Assembly: GCF_024362695.1 (NCBI RefSeq) | Contig: NC_065423.1 | Coordinates: 1,853,001 to 1,917,000 of the forward strand | Length of the DNA: 64,000 nucleotides | Direction of reading: 5' to 3' | From: Pectinophora gossypiella | Taxonomy: Eukaryota; Arthropoda; Insecta; Lepidoptera; Gelechiidae | In this document: piece by piece, positions 12,501-23,100 of the stretch | Layout of the letters: every line of letters starts with the position of its first letter | Position numbering within the stretch: position 1 is the stretch's first letter | The notes under the pieces: model-generated | The model's database searches: none | Told to the model about the DNA's origin: nothing | What the model saw: the letters and a program-made list of their open reading frames with translations, nothing else | Program-made: the position numbers and the translations under genes

Positions 12501-15335
12501 ATAAAATACATTGTTTTAAGTTTACGCGGTTATTATCATAATTAAAGCACATAATAACGGGTTCTTACCGCGTTTAAATGGAGATATGTGGGAGTATGTG
12601 GGAACCCGTTATTATGTGCTTTAATTATGTATAAAATAGTTTTGTAAAGGTTTATTTACTTTTATTTGTAACAAAAATACAGAAACTTATTAAATTACTT
12701 ATTACTTACACTACTACTACTACACTATACTGTTTATTACTTTTAAAATTAAATAAGTAAGTAAGTAAGTAAAATCTTTATTTCCTCTACATAAAATAAA
12801 ACACATGGATACATAAATACATACAAAAATACAATATTTGTCGAGGCTGGAGCCTAAACTAGGATACCCTGTGTTTTAGGACTCCAGGCCTCCACCTCCA
12901 GGAGGTCAAGAAAAAATAACAAAATATAAAAAAATATATATAAGGAGCTAAGTTTTTACACGTCTGAACTGGTCAGAATCCGGAGGGGAAGGAAATAAAA
13001 CTTTATTTCGGACTTTTGTAGATCCATAATGGTTAGTAAGGGACTTTTACTATATTAGTAAGCACATTTAAATTAACATGACAAAAACCTAGTGTGAGAC
13101 ATGGACTGACGACTGGTGTGACTTTTGTATGGGAATTTTGTATATACTATAATAATTTGCTAGAGGCGAGGCCTGTGCCCAGTAGTGGGACATATAAAGG
13201 TTGTTTATGTATGTATGTAGGTAACAAATAATGTTTAAACATTACAGAAAGAGATAGACGACGTGCAACTACAGTCAGCGGTTCTCAAAGATAAGTGCGC
13301 GTTGGCTGAGAAACACCAGGATGATATTAAATACAGGTAAGTTAATAAATTGACAATATTTGTGAATACATACTGTAGGGAGCGCTGGTAATTATAATAA
13401 AACCCCACACAAATAATTGAATGAACTGTATTACTTAGGATATTATATTAAATTACAAGAACCAAACATTGAGACGCGTTGGTTTGCTTGCGCTAGAGAT
13501 GTGACTGACCATAAATGGTAGACTATTAGGTATGTCCCATACACATACATAAACTCATGCCACGGCTTCTGTGGTCCAGTGGTTGAGCGTTGGGCTCACG
13601 ATCCTGAGGTCCCGGGTTCGAATCCCGGTGGGGACATCACAGAAATCACTTTGTGATCCCTGGTTTGGTTAGAACTTTACAAACTGATCACCTGATTGTC
13701 CGAAAGTAAGATGATCCGTGCTTCGGAAGGCACGTTAAGCAGTTAGTATTGAGGCATTAAGCATTGAGGAGTGGCCTGTGCCCAGCAGTGGGACATATAT
13801 ACGCTGTTTACAATATGATAATAAAAAATAAATGTTTTGCTGCCCCATGTAGGTGTTCCGCAGTAATCCGCGCCCTCCGCGCGTCTTCCTCCGCCACTCC
13901 CGCGGAGCGCGCCCTACTGGCGGAGCTGGAGCGGTACAAACGTTCACGCGAGCAGTTTGCTGATCAGATACAAGTACTCAAGAAACACGCAAAGGATAAA
14001 ACGTATGAGGTAGGTAATATAAACAACCCATACGGTCGCTTTACAGACTCCTATCGCATGGGTTATTAGGTGGAACCAACCTCACCAACCCTGGTGTCAG
14101 GGTTCTTATTGAGCCGCCAAAGGAAATTGTAAATTGAAATTGAATGTCTGGTCGCAGTCTAAGTTTCTGAAGAATTTTCGTTTAAGTTAATTAATTTGAA
14201 GGTGTTTTAAGTTTCTATTCGTTTTAACTAAATGTTAATATTAAAAAAATATAAATTCTAATTATCTACGGAAGGGTTCCCGGGAACCCATTATTATGTT
14301 TTTATTATGACAATAACCGCGTAAAACCTAAAACAATGTAATAAATTCTAATTGTTCTAGAAAATCGATATATATTTTATTTGTCACTTACCTTTTATCC
14401 TAATCTTTCGAATGACGGAACGCAGATCTCGACCAGACACAATGTAAGATTTATTATGTCTGATATCTCGGCAGATGAGAGGTTAAAAAGTCATACAACA
14501 AATATAACTTTAAAAAACTATTATTCCAGTTGAAGAAGTGGCAGGACGAGTACAAGAAGAAAGACATAGCCCTGGGCAAGTCACACAGCGATACCATCTC
14601 CTCCATACTACAGCAACAGTAAGTTATATCTTTTGTATGTTACGGCTCCTACACAACGCCGAGCGGCACGTGCCGCCGGCTTTTGCGGGAAGTATGTGCC
14701 GCCGGCACGTGCTGCGGAAGCATGAGTGACAGGAGCGAAATGACCTTGCACCCCGCGTGGCACGCCAGCTCCGTTGCTTCGTTGTGCGGCAAAACTAGTG
14801 GTTTTACAACCCACCGGGCGCACCGCGGTTTGGCCGGCTTTATGTTCTTCTATGCTGCTCTGGGAAAAAATACGTAGAACACGTTCAACTTGTCTTCCCG
14901 GGCGTGACGCAAAGCCCAAGAATTGTGTCCTTTCTAACGTGATGTATGATTAAGACCGATGGCCTGGTCACCTGTGCGATACATCATATCCAATTTTGGA
15001 CTTCACAAGTCGTTGGAAGTTGTCAATTGACTACGGGCGTCACTTTATGTATGTATGTATCTGTCAATATAAAAAGTAAAGCACCCTGTTTATAAGAGAA
15101 ATGCGTTTTTTTTCCATATGTATATAGGTACTTTTACTTCCTGTTTTCAGGGTATATCAATTGTTTTCACCCTAAGCTTGCCTGAGAAATTGCTGCTAAG
15201 GCCGCCGATTGTACTTCTGCCATCATTTTGTATTGTCGAATTGAAATACTGTAATTGTTTTGTTACAGAACAAGCTTAATTTCAACGCTGATTGAAGAAA
15301 CGAAGCTGCTCAAAGACCAACTCAGTATTGTTTAA
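3529..15335 (+). CDS. Nup88: Nucleoporin Nup88 (12 C-terminal exons, 5' end missing)
   Basis: Nup88 is a cytoplasmic-side nuclear pore protein that works with Nup214 and the export receptor CRM1; the Drosophila homologue is members only. Exons: 3529-3741, 4444-4612, 6775-6897, 8235-8334, 8811-8982, 9450-9549, 10625-10738, 11596-11733, 13248-13336, 13853-14009, 14530-14618 and 15269-15335. All junctions are GT-AG and every phase matches. Landmarks matching the vertebrate protein include GPLSMYPPADDNYG, LYHC, LYVVETVEL and HAGGVHAV in the propeller half. A charged, heptad-rich coiled-coil half (FLSQATLKLRGEYKSR onward) ends the protein at TAA 15333-15335. An AATAAA lies at 15812-15817. The visible part is about 500 codons, so roughly the first 200 residues are upstream or unrecognised. 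The 8811-8982 exon is very GC-rich. The family call is strong; individual splice sites were read by eye. Confidence 0.87.
3766..4012 (-). mobile_element. RTE-like LINE 3' end with (GAT)n tail
   Basis: This intronic piece resembles the longer LINE fragment at 46602-47205: a triplet tail at the left edge, the 'attccagtctatcaaa' block, and the 'gaaagagaggaagggga' block. It is a 5'-truncated non-LTR retrotransposon on the minus strand inside the intron after the first visible Nup88 exon. Confidence 0.7.
4960..5240 (+). mobile_element. Non-LTR retrotransposon 3' end in a Nup88 intron
   Basis: The sequence ends in a T-rich stretch and 'tattctattct'. It recurs almost whole on the opposite strand at 53980-54232, and in part at 12050-12185 (-) and 57640-57700 (+). 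All copies share the same 3' end and differ at the 5' end, as expected of target-primed LINE tails. No coding frame survives. A short (GT)n tract follows at about 5606-5622. Confidence 0.65.
5990..6195. repeat. Head-to-head inverted pair of one repeat (hairpin)
   Basis: Two arms of about 85 bases face each other around a short TATG-rich centre near 6090-6110. The left arm starts near 6008 (ATCAACAGTGGCTGCAAG) and the right arm ends with its complement near 6182. Only a few mismatches are visible. A related single copy lies near 14990-15060. The arrangement suggests two insertions of one dispersed repeat in opposite orientations. Confidence 0.8.
7000..7752. mobile_element. hAT-like non-autonomous transposon with nested SINE
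   Basis: Terminal inverted repeats of about 28 bases open with TATGGTATAAGAAGACCAGG at the left; the right end is its imperfect complement. The element is flanked on both sides by the 8-bp direct repeat CATCCATC (6992-6999 and 7753-7760), the target-duplication length of hAT transposons. It encodes no transposase. A SINE has inserted inside it. A diverged end of the same family occurs near 37615-37700. Confidence 0.8.
7174..7528 (+). mobile_element. tRNA-derived SINE nested in the hAT-like element
   Basis: The head at 7186 is tRNA-like, with an A box (TGGTCTAGTGG) and a B box (GGTTCGATTCC). The body follows and ends with the 'cccagcagtgggacgtata' tail and TTATGATTATG repeats. The 13-bp sequence ATGTATTTAATTA flanks it at 7161-7173 and 7529-7541, a credible target duplication. 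It lies in the intron between the 6775-6897 and 8235-8334 exons of Nup88. Confidence 0.85.
7960..8155 (-). mobile_element. tRNA-derived SINE, minus strand, truncated
   Basis: Read on the minus strand it starts at about 8152 with the tRNA-like head (B box GGTTCGAATCCC). It continues into the 'aatcactttgtgatccctag' body and stops before the SINE's distal tail. It sits about 80 bases before the acceptor of the Nup88 exon at 8235. Confidence 0.75.
8393..8483 (+). repeat. (ACGC)n microsatellite just after a Nup88 exon
   Basis: CACA dinucleotides run into tandem GCAC tetramers interrupted by regular GCTTGCAC variants, beginning about 60 bases after the splice donor at 8335. It is a simple tandem repeat with no spacers. 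Confidence 0.9.
9115..9350 (+). repeat. Dispersed ~230-bp repeat that serves as the Transib landing site elsewhere
   Basis: The unit runs from 'cacaccccgaacacttcata' to 'gttgccgttctatacgtagt'. Copies lie at 53445-53650 (+), at 58505-58560 plus 58840-58960 (-, interrupted), and split around the Transib transposon (48690-48740 and 53038-53080, -). No tRNA head or clear inverted termini were seen, so the class is open. Confidence 0.7.
9664..9960 (+). mobile_element. tRNA-derived SINE, second tail type
   Basis: The tRNA-like head resembles that of the SINE at 7174, but the tail differs: 'gagccatgtcaggggccttt', 'ggctcaatagtaaccctgac', then 'ctcacaactcacacgata'. The same tail appears at 47490-47660, 55980-56090, 56950-57195 and, inverted, near 61330-61400. 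Two tail types with related heads suggest two SINE subfamilies. Confidence 0.75.
10440..10620 (+). mobile_element. LINE 3' end ending at a Nup88 acceptor
   Basis: This is the last ~170 bases of a non-LTR element ('gtttttcttgcagcttctttt', 'gagaagctgcagtagtttta'), ending in 'gaataaagatatttttgaat'. Its end lies within a few bases of the acceptor of the Nup88 exon at 10625, so the element probably supplies part of the branch-point region. Related tails: 29440-29545 (+), 38930-39055 (+), 34985-35397 (-) and 55320-55645 (-). Confidence 0.75.
10753..10900 (+). mobile_element. 148-bp MITE with ~30-bp inverted ends (intact reference copy)
   Basis: The ends are inverted copies: GTACGGTCACGAGTACTAAT at the left, and GTACAGTCATGAGCAATATC read inward from the right. 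The interior includes 'gacaaattaaaccgtaagtc'. Other copies: 11949-12236 (-, interrupted), 17615-17685 joined to 27159-27238 (interrupted by an LTR retrotransposon), 33720-33846 (-) and 62612-62677 (partial). It encodes no protein. Confidence 0.85.
11949..12236 (-). mobile_element. MITE copy interrupted by a LINE tail
   Basis: Both ends of the 148-bp MITE family are present in reverse orientation. About 12050-12185 between them is a minus-strand copy of the LINE tail described at 4960. The LINE therefore inserted after the MITE. Confidence 0.75.
12537..12629. mobile_element. Short palindromic MITE with 28-bp perfect inverted ends
   Basis: CATAATTAAAGCACATAATA at 12537 is mirrored by its complement ending at 12629. 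The 28-base arms match fully and enclose a 37-base centre. A related fragment (GGGAACCCATTATTATG) lies near 14283-14335. Both sit in Nup88 introns. Confidence 0.8.
13561..13815 (+). mobile_element. tRNA-derived SINE at the left breakpoint of the segmental duplication
   Basis: The head carries clear A and B boxes (TGGTCCAGTGG and GGTTCGAATCCC); the tail ends in 'cccagcagtgggacatat'. Homology with the second Nup88 copy (35640 onward) begins right at the end of this SINE, about 35 bases before the acceptor of the 13853 exon. Confidence 0.8.
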
Positions 15336-15904
15336 GTTTAACGCCATCTTCATATTATTAATCTGGTTGCACTTTGGATGCGTTTTCGTACGAACTCGGC
15401 GTATACTTACGAACTCGGTTCGTGCGTATACGTACGAACTCGCACGAATTATTCCAGACTTTCAAGTACTATGGGAGCGCGAACACGGGTTGCGAGGGGG
15501 TCTAAAAAAGCCATATTGAAGCCCCTAAAAAGCAACACTTGTTAAGAGTGCGCAACTTCAACGAATGTCAAATTGCTTCTAGTATTGTGAAAAGCAAGGA
15601 ATTGAGTTCGAATGCACGAGTCGAGTTCTTACGAAGGTACCTCTAAGCACGACCAAGCTTGTTGCTTTACTAAGTTGAATGTTTATTTTTTAATTTGTCC
15701 AATACGGTGATTCTATTATTTTTGAAGTAATAATCGAGGTGTGTTGATAATATGACATTGTACCGAGTGTCCTGACATACTGGTAAGTTAAGTACATTAA
15801 TTCATTTAGATAATAAATTAATAAAGTTGATTAATTGCATCAATGTCTTTATTGTTGATTCTTAGAATGTTAATAGTTTTAGATGACTACTTAGCTACCT
15901 TATA

Positions 15905-16235
15905 GTGCTGATTCCACGACCCACCACCTAATTTTATTTTAAGTTATACCTGTCATTTTCTTACGCCAAAAAGCAAAGGGACGGGTAATCGACAGGCATA
16001 AAATTTATGGAACACACGTCAATTTTAAGCAGAAATTTAAACAACCCTCTTGAAATTTTACATTGGTCAATACAAGTCAAACGGGTTGCATATCAGCGGG
16101 ATCCCGATTTAATTCGCCCGGGCTATTCATTCATTCACTCATTCATTTTTAAATGAACAACTGTCAATCATCCGTCCCTTTCCTTTTCGGTGGATAAAAA
16201 AGTGACAGATATATCTTAAAATAAAATTAGGAATC
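15905..16235 (+). mobile_element. Foldback-type MITE with ~60-bp inverted ends
   Basis: The left end (CCACCTAATTTTATTTTAAG, then the 'gtcattttcttacgcc' block) is mirrored at the right ('ggataaaaaagtgacagata', then 'ttaaaataaaattagg'). Better preserved copies lie at 32630-32998 and 45715-46075, with single ends at 34341-34500 and 47216-47400. No coding frame. Confidence 0.75.
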
Positions 16236-16723
16236 ATTACCAATATCTACCTACCCTACTAATAATTAGAACCTATGTTTTATGTTTAGGATACGGTGTG
16301 CACATTTTCTATTAAATTAACTTGTTGGTATCTAACAGTAAAGAATGAGAATAAATAATTATTAGAGTACATTTTTGAAAGTGCCACAATTCTTAATTCT
16401 TTAGTATGATTTGTGCTGGCAACAAATAGGGGTCGATTTGATCATTCGATTCTATCAACAATAAGCTATCCTACAGCGCATAAGCGATTTTTTAAAATAT
16501 TATATTTGAATTTCGCGCCTTCAACTCACACTTGACTATATCTTTTTTCTCTTCTTTCTACAAATTTATGACAGTTAAGCGATTGTGAAAAATAAGTTGA
16601 TTTTTATAGGCTTTATTAGTTAAAATGTCACTTTGTTTATAATTAATCCATTAGATTTATTACCGATTTTGCGACGTGAAACCTAGTGGCACTTTCAAAG
16701 GTTCCAATGAGGTACTATCATCC

Positions 16724-17498
16724 TACGTTCCCAAAAAAATGTAGATGGCGCTGTAAAGATTTGCCTTTGTTTAACCGTCTAATTTCATGGATAACAGACG
16801 TAACATAAACATAACATAAACTGCCTATATACGTCCCACTGCTGGGCACAGGCCTCCCCTCAATCAACCGGAGGGGATATGGAGCATACTCCACCACGCT
16901 GCTCCACTGCGGGTTGGTGGAGGTGTTTTTACGGCTAATAGCCGGGACCAACGGCTTAACGTGCCCTCCGAAGCACGGAATCATCTTACTTTTACGGACA
17001 ATCAGGTGATTCAAGCCTGAAAAGTCCTTACCAAACAAAGGACAGTCTCACAAAGTGATCTCGACAATGTCCCCATCGGGAATCGAACCCGGACTTCCAG
17101 ATCGTGAGCCTAACGCTCTAACCACTAGACCACGGATACTGCTTTGTTTCTGGGTATCATAGATGACCCTATTACACTCAGGCACAACACATCTTCCAGG
17201 TAGCATCATAATTCTATACGTATCAGGGGGGTTAAAAAGGCCACATCGAAGCAGTTCATCTAAGAAAGCAATATTGCACTTTGACATTTGCGCATATAAA
17301 AGTAAGTGCGCAGTGCAAATAAATGTCGAATAGCAATATTGCTTTGACGTGGCCATTACGATCAAAATATCAAGCAACAATTATGTATGCCTCTGGCATT
17401 GCATAATATTTTTGAATAATTATGTACCCAGAGCAATGAGAATATAGGTAATTATCGCGTTAAATCCGAACAGCGCCATCTATATTTTGTTAGGGAAG
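16724..17498. mobile_element. Composite non-autonomous element with inverted ends around a SINE and a foldback MITE
   Basis: The outer ends are inverted copies reading TTCCC.AA.AAAAT.TAGATGGCGCTGT. Inside are a full minus-strand SINE (about 16808-17147) and a palindromic repeat (17225-17350) of the 'gacatttgcgcatata' family. That family also occurs near 8530-8665, 15500-15590, 45540-45670 and 63470-63645. Confidence 0.65.
16808..17147 (-). mobile_element. tRNA-derived SINE, minus strand, full length
   Basis: Read on the minus strand from about 17147: tRNA-like head with B box GGTTCGATTCCC, then 'aatcactttgtgagactgtc', then the 'ggagcagcgtggtggagtat' and 'cccagcagtgggacgtatat' tail. It closely matches the copies at 7174 and 54243-54567. 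Confidence 0.8.
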
Positions 17499-17685
17499 GT
17501 TGGAAAGTCCCTCAGTAAAATATAATCGGCTACCACAAACGGTTTTCTCATAGTGTAATTAATGTGTGGGGGTCTAAACGTAGTATAAAATAGAAAATAA
17601 TTATGCCACTCCCGCACGGTCACGAGGATTAATATGTATACACTTTGTAACCATGTCATATTTACTTTTTTGACAAATCAAACCG

Positions 17686-19189
17686 TGAAACAAAAGAGTT
17701 TTGCTACCTATAGGAAAGGTAGGTAAATAGGAAATGGTGTTAAAATACTGATATGTTTCAGAAATTTATAAAGTGGTGTTTACCTGAAGGGCACAGCTAG
17801 TATTATAGACCGGTGAGCATGAGACAAAGAAAACTCCCTTGAATTTGTACAATGTATATTTTTAAATCTACAAATTTCATTAACCATAGGTAGGTCAAAA
17901 ACCCTATGGAGGGAGACAGGTCGCGCTTTGGTCCGTCAGGTTAATTGTCACTCCGTAACAACCATGGGATATCACTATGTTTAAAAACACTGTCCGTACA
18001 CCTGTAGGCACCTCACTTACTCGAGGACCTCCGACTATCAGGCCTACCTGAGGCGTCCCGGTATACCGTACAGGGGATGCGTTGAGGCCGGCTCAGGCCA
18101 GGGCGTGCTGGACGATGGCGGCGCAGCGGGCCAACTGTTACGCAGCTGGCGGGCTGCACGTCCACCGGTCAACCTCGCAGTCCTTCACCGGGCCTTATCC
18201 GGAGTGTTGACAAAAGGAGAGGCGCGGCACATCCACATGCGCGCCGCACAAAGGAAAGCTTCGAAGTGCAAACAACCAAGGCAAGCTCCGCCGTAATGAA
18301 GCTTGAAATGACTTGCAAACGCAGAAGAAAACAGAAATCTTCTTTCACAAAATTTGTTGAAATAGTCCGATACTATCATAAACTTCTTCTTACATTAATA
18401 CTTGCAAAACGTTAGAAAATTTAAACGTTAAAACTTTAAAGAAAACAAAAACCCCATCTGCAACAAGGAATGGCAATGATTAGCATGTGGTTCAGCTGAC
18501 AGCGTGGCAAGGCAACTCACGAGTGTAAAACAAAGAAAATAACTTACAGGTTCATCCGGGATAGTTGGGCATCGCTCGGATGAAACCTAAACCCACCCAC
18601 TGGACCTTAGGTGATGGGATTTCAGTGAAGTTGCTGAAAACAAAGGACCTCGAGGTTATCACCAAGTTGGTGCAAAAATATGCACGAAGAATTGCGAGGA
18701 CTCACCATCTCGGTTAAGTTGTTTATTTAAATCGAGACATCGGCTCATGATGTCGCCGATAAATCGTGGCTTTTAGTTTGCCCACATTATTGTTACGGCA
18801 GTGGAGTCTCCGGCGCTCTCGCGACGTCCCCACTTTCCATAACCTGTCTCTCAGCTCAGCCAGCTGTCAGTCTGACACAAGAACCACGAACAAAGTTGCC
18901 AAACTAGAAAAAATCTACCAAACCATAAATTCGCCGAATCAACGACAACAATCGATCGACTTGTTTGATCCAAAACCTAAATAAAATATAATATAATTTC
19001 AATAAATGTTGCAGATAATTAAATATACCAAATTTTGAAAAAATAAAATAATCAAAAATATTCGGGCCCATCGATAACCCTGCAGCGCCATCTGTGATTT
19101 CCTGCGGGTAAAATATAAAAACAATGTTATATCGCCAGAAACCACAAGATGTCGCTACAAGGCTCGTTGGTCCGAAATGCTTCGTTACA
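17686..19189 (-). repeat. LTR of the 9.5-kb retrotransposon (3' in element sense)
   Basis: It starts TGAAAC and ends TTACA on the plus strand, i.e. TGTAAC..GTTTCA in element sense, the usual TG..CA form. At 1504 bp it is long for the group. Small open frames inside it recur at identical spacing in the other LTR. They have no recognisable domain and are not called as genes. Confidence 0.95.
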
Positions 19190-20159
19190 ATACCCCCCTA
19201 CCCACGAGAGGTTTCGAACTGGGTGAGAAACACGGCTGCCCTCAGCCATAGAGCCTGGAGCGCACAACCAGTCGAAATTTAAAAACTGTCTCCAAAGACG
19301 AGACGACAAAACAATACATAAAAAAAAACGTAACGAAGCACAACTCAAACATCTAAACAGCACAACCCTAAGCACAACAATTACCCCGACCTGTTATTCA
19401 TCACCATTCATTGATCACCTTTCACTTCTTTCATATAGTAGCACCCAGTATCCATTTCACTGGATGTTACCCACATTCATACCCCTGTTGAGCTGACAAC
19501 TCTCTTAGTGTCACTCAATACCCCAATTCTAAAGACAAAGACAAAAAACAAAACAACAGTTGCTAGAGGCTTATTTAAGGAGTCACTACCCGCTCCGTCG
19601 AAAAAGAAAAAACATTAAACTAAACAAAGAGTAACCTAATAAGGTTCCCTATCTAAAAATTAATTCCTAACAAATGGCTATTATAATGCCTATAAAGAAA
19701 ATGTTGACACGAGCAACGTAAAAAAACTATACTTAAAACTTGGCTATAACCGCCTAAACAAAAAATATGAAACGCTAAATTGAGCGTTCATAAAAACGCT
19801 GCGTTGCAAACGCTAGTGTGCATGGGCCTTTATCAGCGCACACATAAACACACTAAAAAAAAAACATTAAACAAAACATTTATTGGTAAATCTAGTGACT
19901 TTTAAATCAAAAGACTACATAAAAAAAACGTGACTGTATAAATATACGTAGGTTGTTACTAGGTCCTAATGACACAAGTAAACACACCAAAGTTTTATTT
20001 TTCTAAATTAAAATGTTATGAAAGCTAATTATGAATAAGAAAAAATCTGTAGCTTTCTTTATAAATGTAAATTTAGAAATTGAGCCAAAAACAATGATCC
20101 TAGCCGGTAAAATTTGTTTAAAAAAAATATAACTAGGGGAACACGGGGCAATTTTATTA
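19190..20159. other. Retrotransposon 3' untranslated region, no gene
   Basis: This interval lies between the pol stop and the 3' LTR. It is A-rich and holds no convincing frame, where some gypsy elements carry env. The polypurine tract expected to prime plus-strand DNA lies at its edge with the LTR. Confidence 0.7.
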
Positions 20160-23100
20160 TTAAATTTTTAAATCTTTTATATGCCAAGAACCTAAGTTCT
20201 TGCCACCAAATGAAACCAAATCGTACACCAAGGGCGATAATACCTTTTTAATTACGCACTGCTCGTATTTTGGGGCTAGTTTCGAGGCTTTAAAATTTGC
20301 GGCGTCACTCTGTACGTACGTTTTTCGCCACACTACTTGCCCTTCGCGCAAAGTATTGACGTTACGGCGTCGCAGGTTGTAGTACTTTGTGTTCGTCGCG
20401 TGAGCCTTCTCGATATTCATCCGAACCTTTTGAAAGATATCCCGAAGGACCCCAAATTCACCCGCATACTCGTCCCTTGGCATAGAGACCTCATATTCCC
20501 TATCGTCGTTTTTATAAAAAGAACCGTTAATAATTGGTTCCCGGCCATGGACCAAAAAGAATGGACTAAACCCAGTGGTTTCGTTCACTGCACTATTCAT
20601 TGCAAACTGCACCTTAAATAAATTAACATCCCATGCCCTATGATCGTCAGCTACATAAGACGAAACAGCTGTCATGACTGTTTTGTTGTACCTTTCCACC
20701 ATGTTAATCTGTGGCGTATACCTAGGCCCGTAGTGAACTCGTGGAATATTGTACTTCTTGAGAAGGCCACTGAATTCTGATCCCGTGAATTGAACCCCAT
20801 TGTCGGTAATTACGGTTTCAGGAATCCCGTGAGCTAGAAGCACATAATTCTCAAAGTTTTTAGCTACTGCAGCACTAGTCGCTCGACGAAGTGGAAATAA
20901 CATGGTGTACTTTGAAAAACAGCATGTTACTACTAAAAGGTGCATGTAACCCGAACGTGATCGTGGAAGAGGTCCTACCAAATCTACGGATACAGCTTGA
21001 AACGGCCTATAGCATTGCTTAGGCTGACCCATGATCCCAGGAGTGAGTTTGGTCCTGTGCTTATAAGCGGAACAAATACGGCATTTGTTGACAAAATCAA
21101 GCACGTCGCGGTACATTCCTGGCCAGAAATACCTCAAACACAACCTACGGTGCGTTTTAAACACTCCGAGGTGTGCCGAGGTCGGTGGTTCGTGGTTTTC
21201 GGACATGACCTGCAGACGGTTTGACTTTGGCACAACAATCTTCCAATCAAACTCCTGAGTCAGGGCATACTTACCCTTGCTGTATCGTAGAAGAGTACCA
21301 TTTTCGACGCGATAATTGGGATAATTTTTGGGATAAGCCGTACATCCAGAGTAAACCTTATCATACCACTCATCACCGGTTCCTGCATTTGGAGCATCGA
21401 TGGCATCCACATGCAGCAATCGTGAGAGGGCATCAGGGACGACATTATCCTTCCCTTTCCTATGCTCGATTGTAAAATTAAATTGGGATAACCTACAACC
21501 CCAACGAGCTAAGCGTCCCGTAGGATTCTCCAAATTCATGAACCACCTAAGTGAAGCGTGATCGGTTACGACGGTGAATGGTCTACTACCTAAATATGGT
21601 TCAAATTTTTCAACCGCGTACACAACTGCTAACGCCTCCCTTTCGGTAGCACTATAGTTACGTTCGTTTTTGTTAAGGGATCTGCTGATATAAGCGATAG
21701 GGCGGTCATGGCCATCAATATTCTGCGCTAACACACCTCCTACGCCATAATTCGATGCGTCGCAGTGAACTGAAAATGGTTTACTAAAATCAGGGCAGGC
21801 TAAAATTGGAGCTGAAACTAAACTGGTTTTTAATGCATCAAAAGCGTTTTCTGCGTCTTGGTTCCAGATATATTTGGTTTTTGAGCTGGTAAGAGCGTGT
21901 AAGGGTGCCGCAATGGTGGAGAAATTCCTAATAAACCTACGGTACCAAGAACAAACACCTAAAAAGGTTTTTAGTTCTTTCGGACTTTTGGGTACCGGGA
22001 ACTCCAGAACAGCACGAACCTTATCGGGATCCGTCCTAAGTCCAAACTCATCCACTACATATCCCAGATATTTCAAAGAGCTGCGGAAGAATTTGCTCTT
22101 CTCAAAGTTGATTGTTAAATTGGCGCTCTGTATTCTTTCGTGAAGCCGTTTTAAAAGAAGTATGTGCGTTTCTAGATCTTCAGCAACTACTATAATGTCG
22201 TCGATGTACACGAATATCATGCCTTTAGTTACGTCACTGCAGAAAGGGTGTCCAAACAACATGTCCATGAGCCGTTGTTGGCGAGCAGGAGCTCCGCATA
22301 GGCCGAATGGCATAACTTTAAATTTAAACAACCCCCTACCAGGCACTGTAAAACTCGTCTTCTCCTGTGAGCTAGGGTCGAGTGGAATTTGCCAAAAGCT
22401 CGATTTAAAATCCACAGAACTGATATATTTGGCATTCTTGAGGCTATCCAATATCTGGGGTATGTAGGGAATGGCATAAGCATCGCCTTTCGTCACAGAG
22501 TTGAGCCTCCGGCAGTCCAGACAAAATCGCCATGTACCGTCAGCTTTAGGAACCATAAGGACTGGATTGTTCCAAGGACTCTCGCTCGGAGCGACGACGT
22601 CCAACTCCAGCATCCTGTCCAATTCCTTATGTAGTTCCTTCTGCTTTTCCGGTGACATGGGATAAGGTCTACACTTGACCGGTGGCGCAACCCCAGTGTC
22701 GATGACATGCTGAGTAAGATGCGTCCTACCTAAACCTTTGCGCTCAAAAGAAATGTCATGAAATTTCGTTATCATAAGCTCCGCTAACTCCTTGTGATCA
22801 TTGGGAAGACTGTCATAAGCTTGTATAGAGTTGACTGGCATTTCTACAAACTTTTGTGAACCTCTCATGTAGGAAACACTTTCAAAAATTTCTGGCATCA
22901 AATTGTATGCCCGCCAAAAGTCTACGCCTAAAATAACATTTAATTTAATACTGGGTATTATAAAAAATTTCAAAATTTTGGTTACTCCATTAAATGTAAT
23001 GGGCAACATTAAAAATCCTGTAGAGGTACACTGGGAACCATCCGCAACAGTTACATTAGTGTCTTTCCCAGATTGTACTGTGAAACCTAATGATTCAAAA

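Noticed and set aside
14608..14919. Arg/Ala-rich minus-strand frame, repeated at 36273-36581
   Set aside because: It overlaps the Nup88 exon edge and intron, shares no family features, and is conserved only because the segment was duplicated.
18105..18296. Open frames inside the LTRs (also at 26074-26265)
   Set aside because: They are short, lack any recognisable domain and are present in both LTRs. I treat them as chance frames in a GC-richer part of the LTR.
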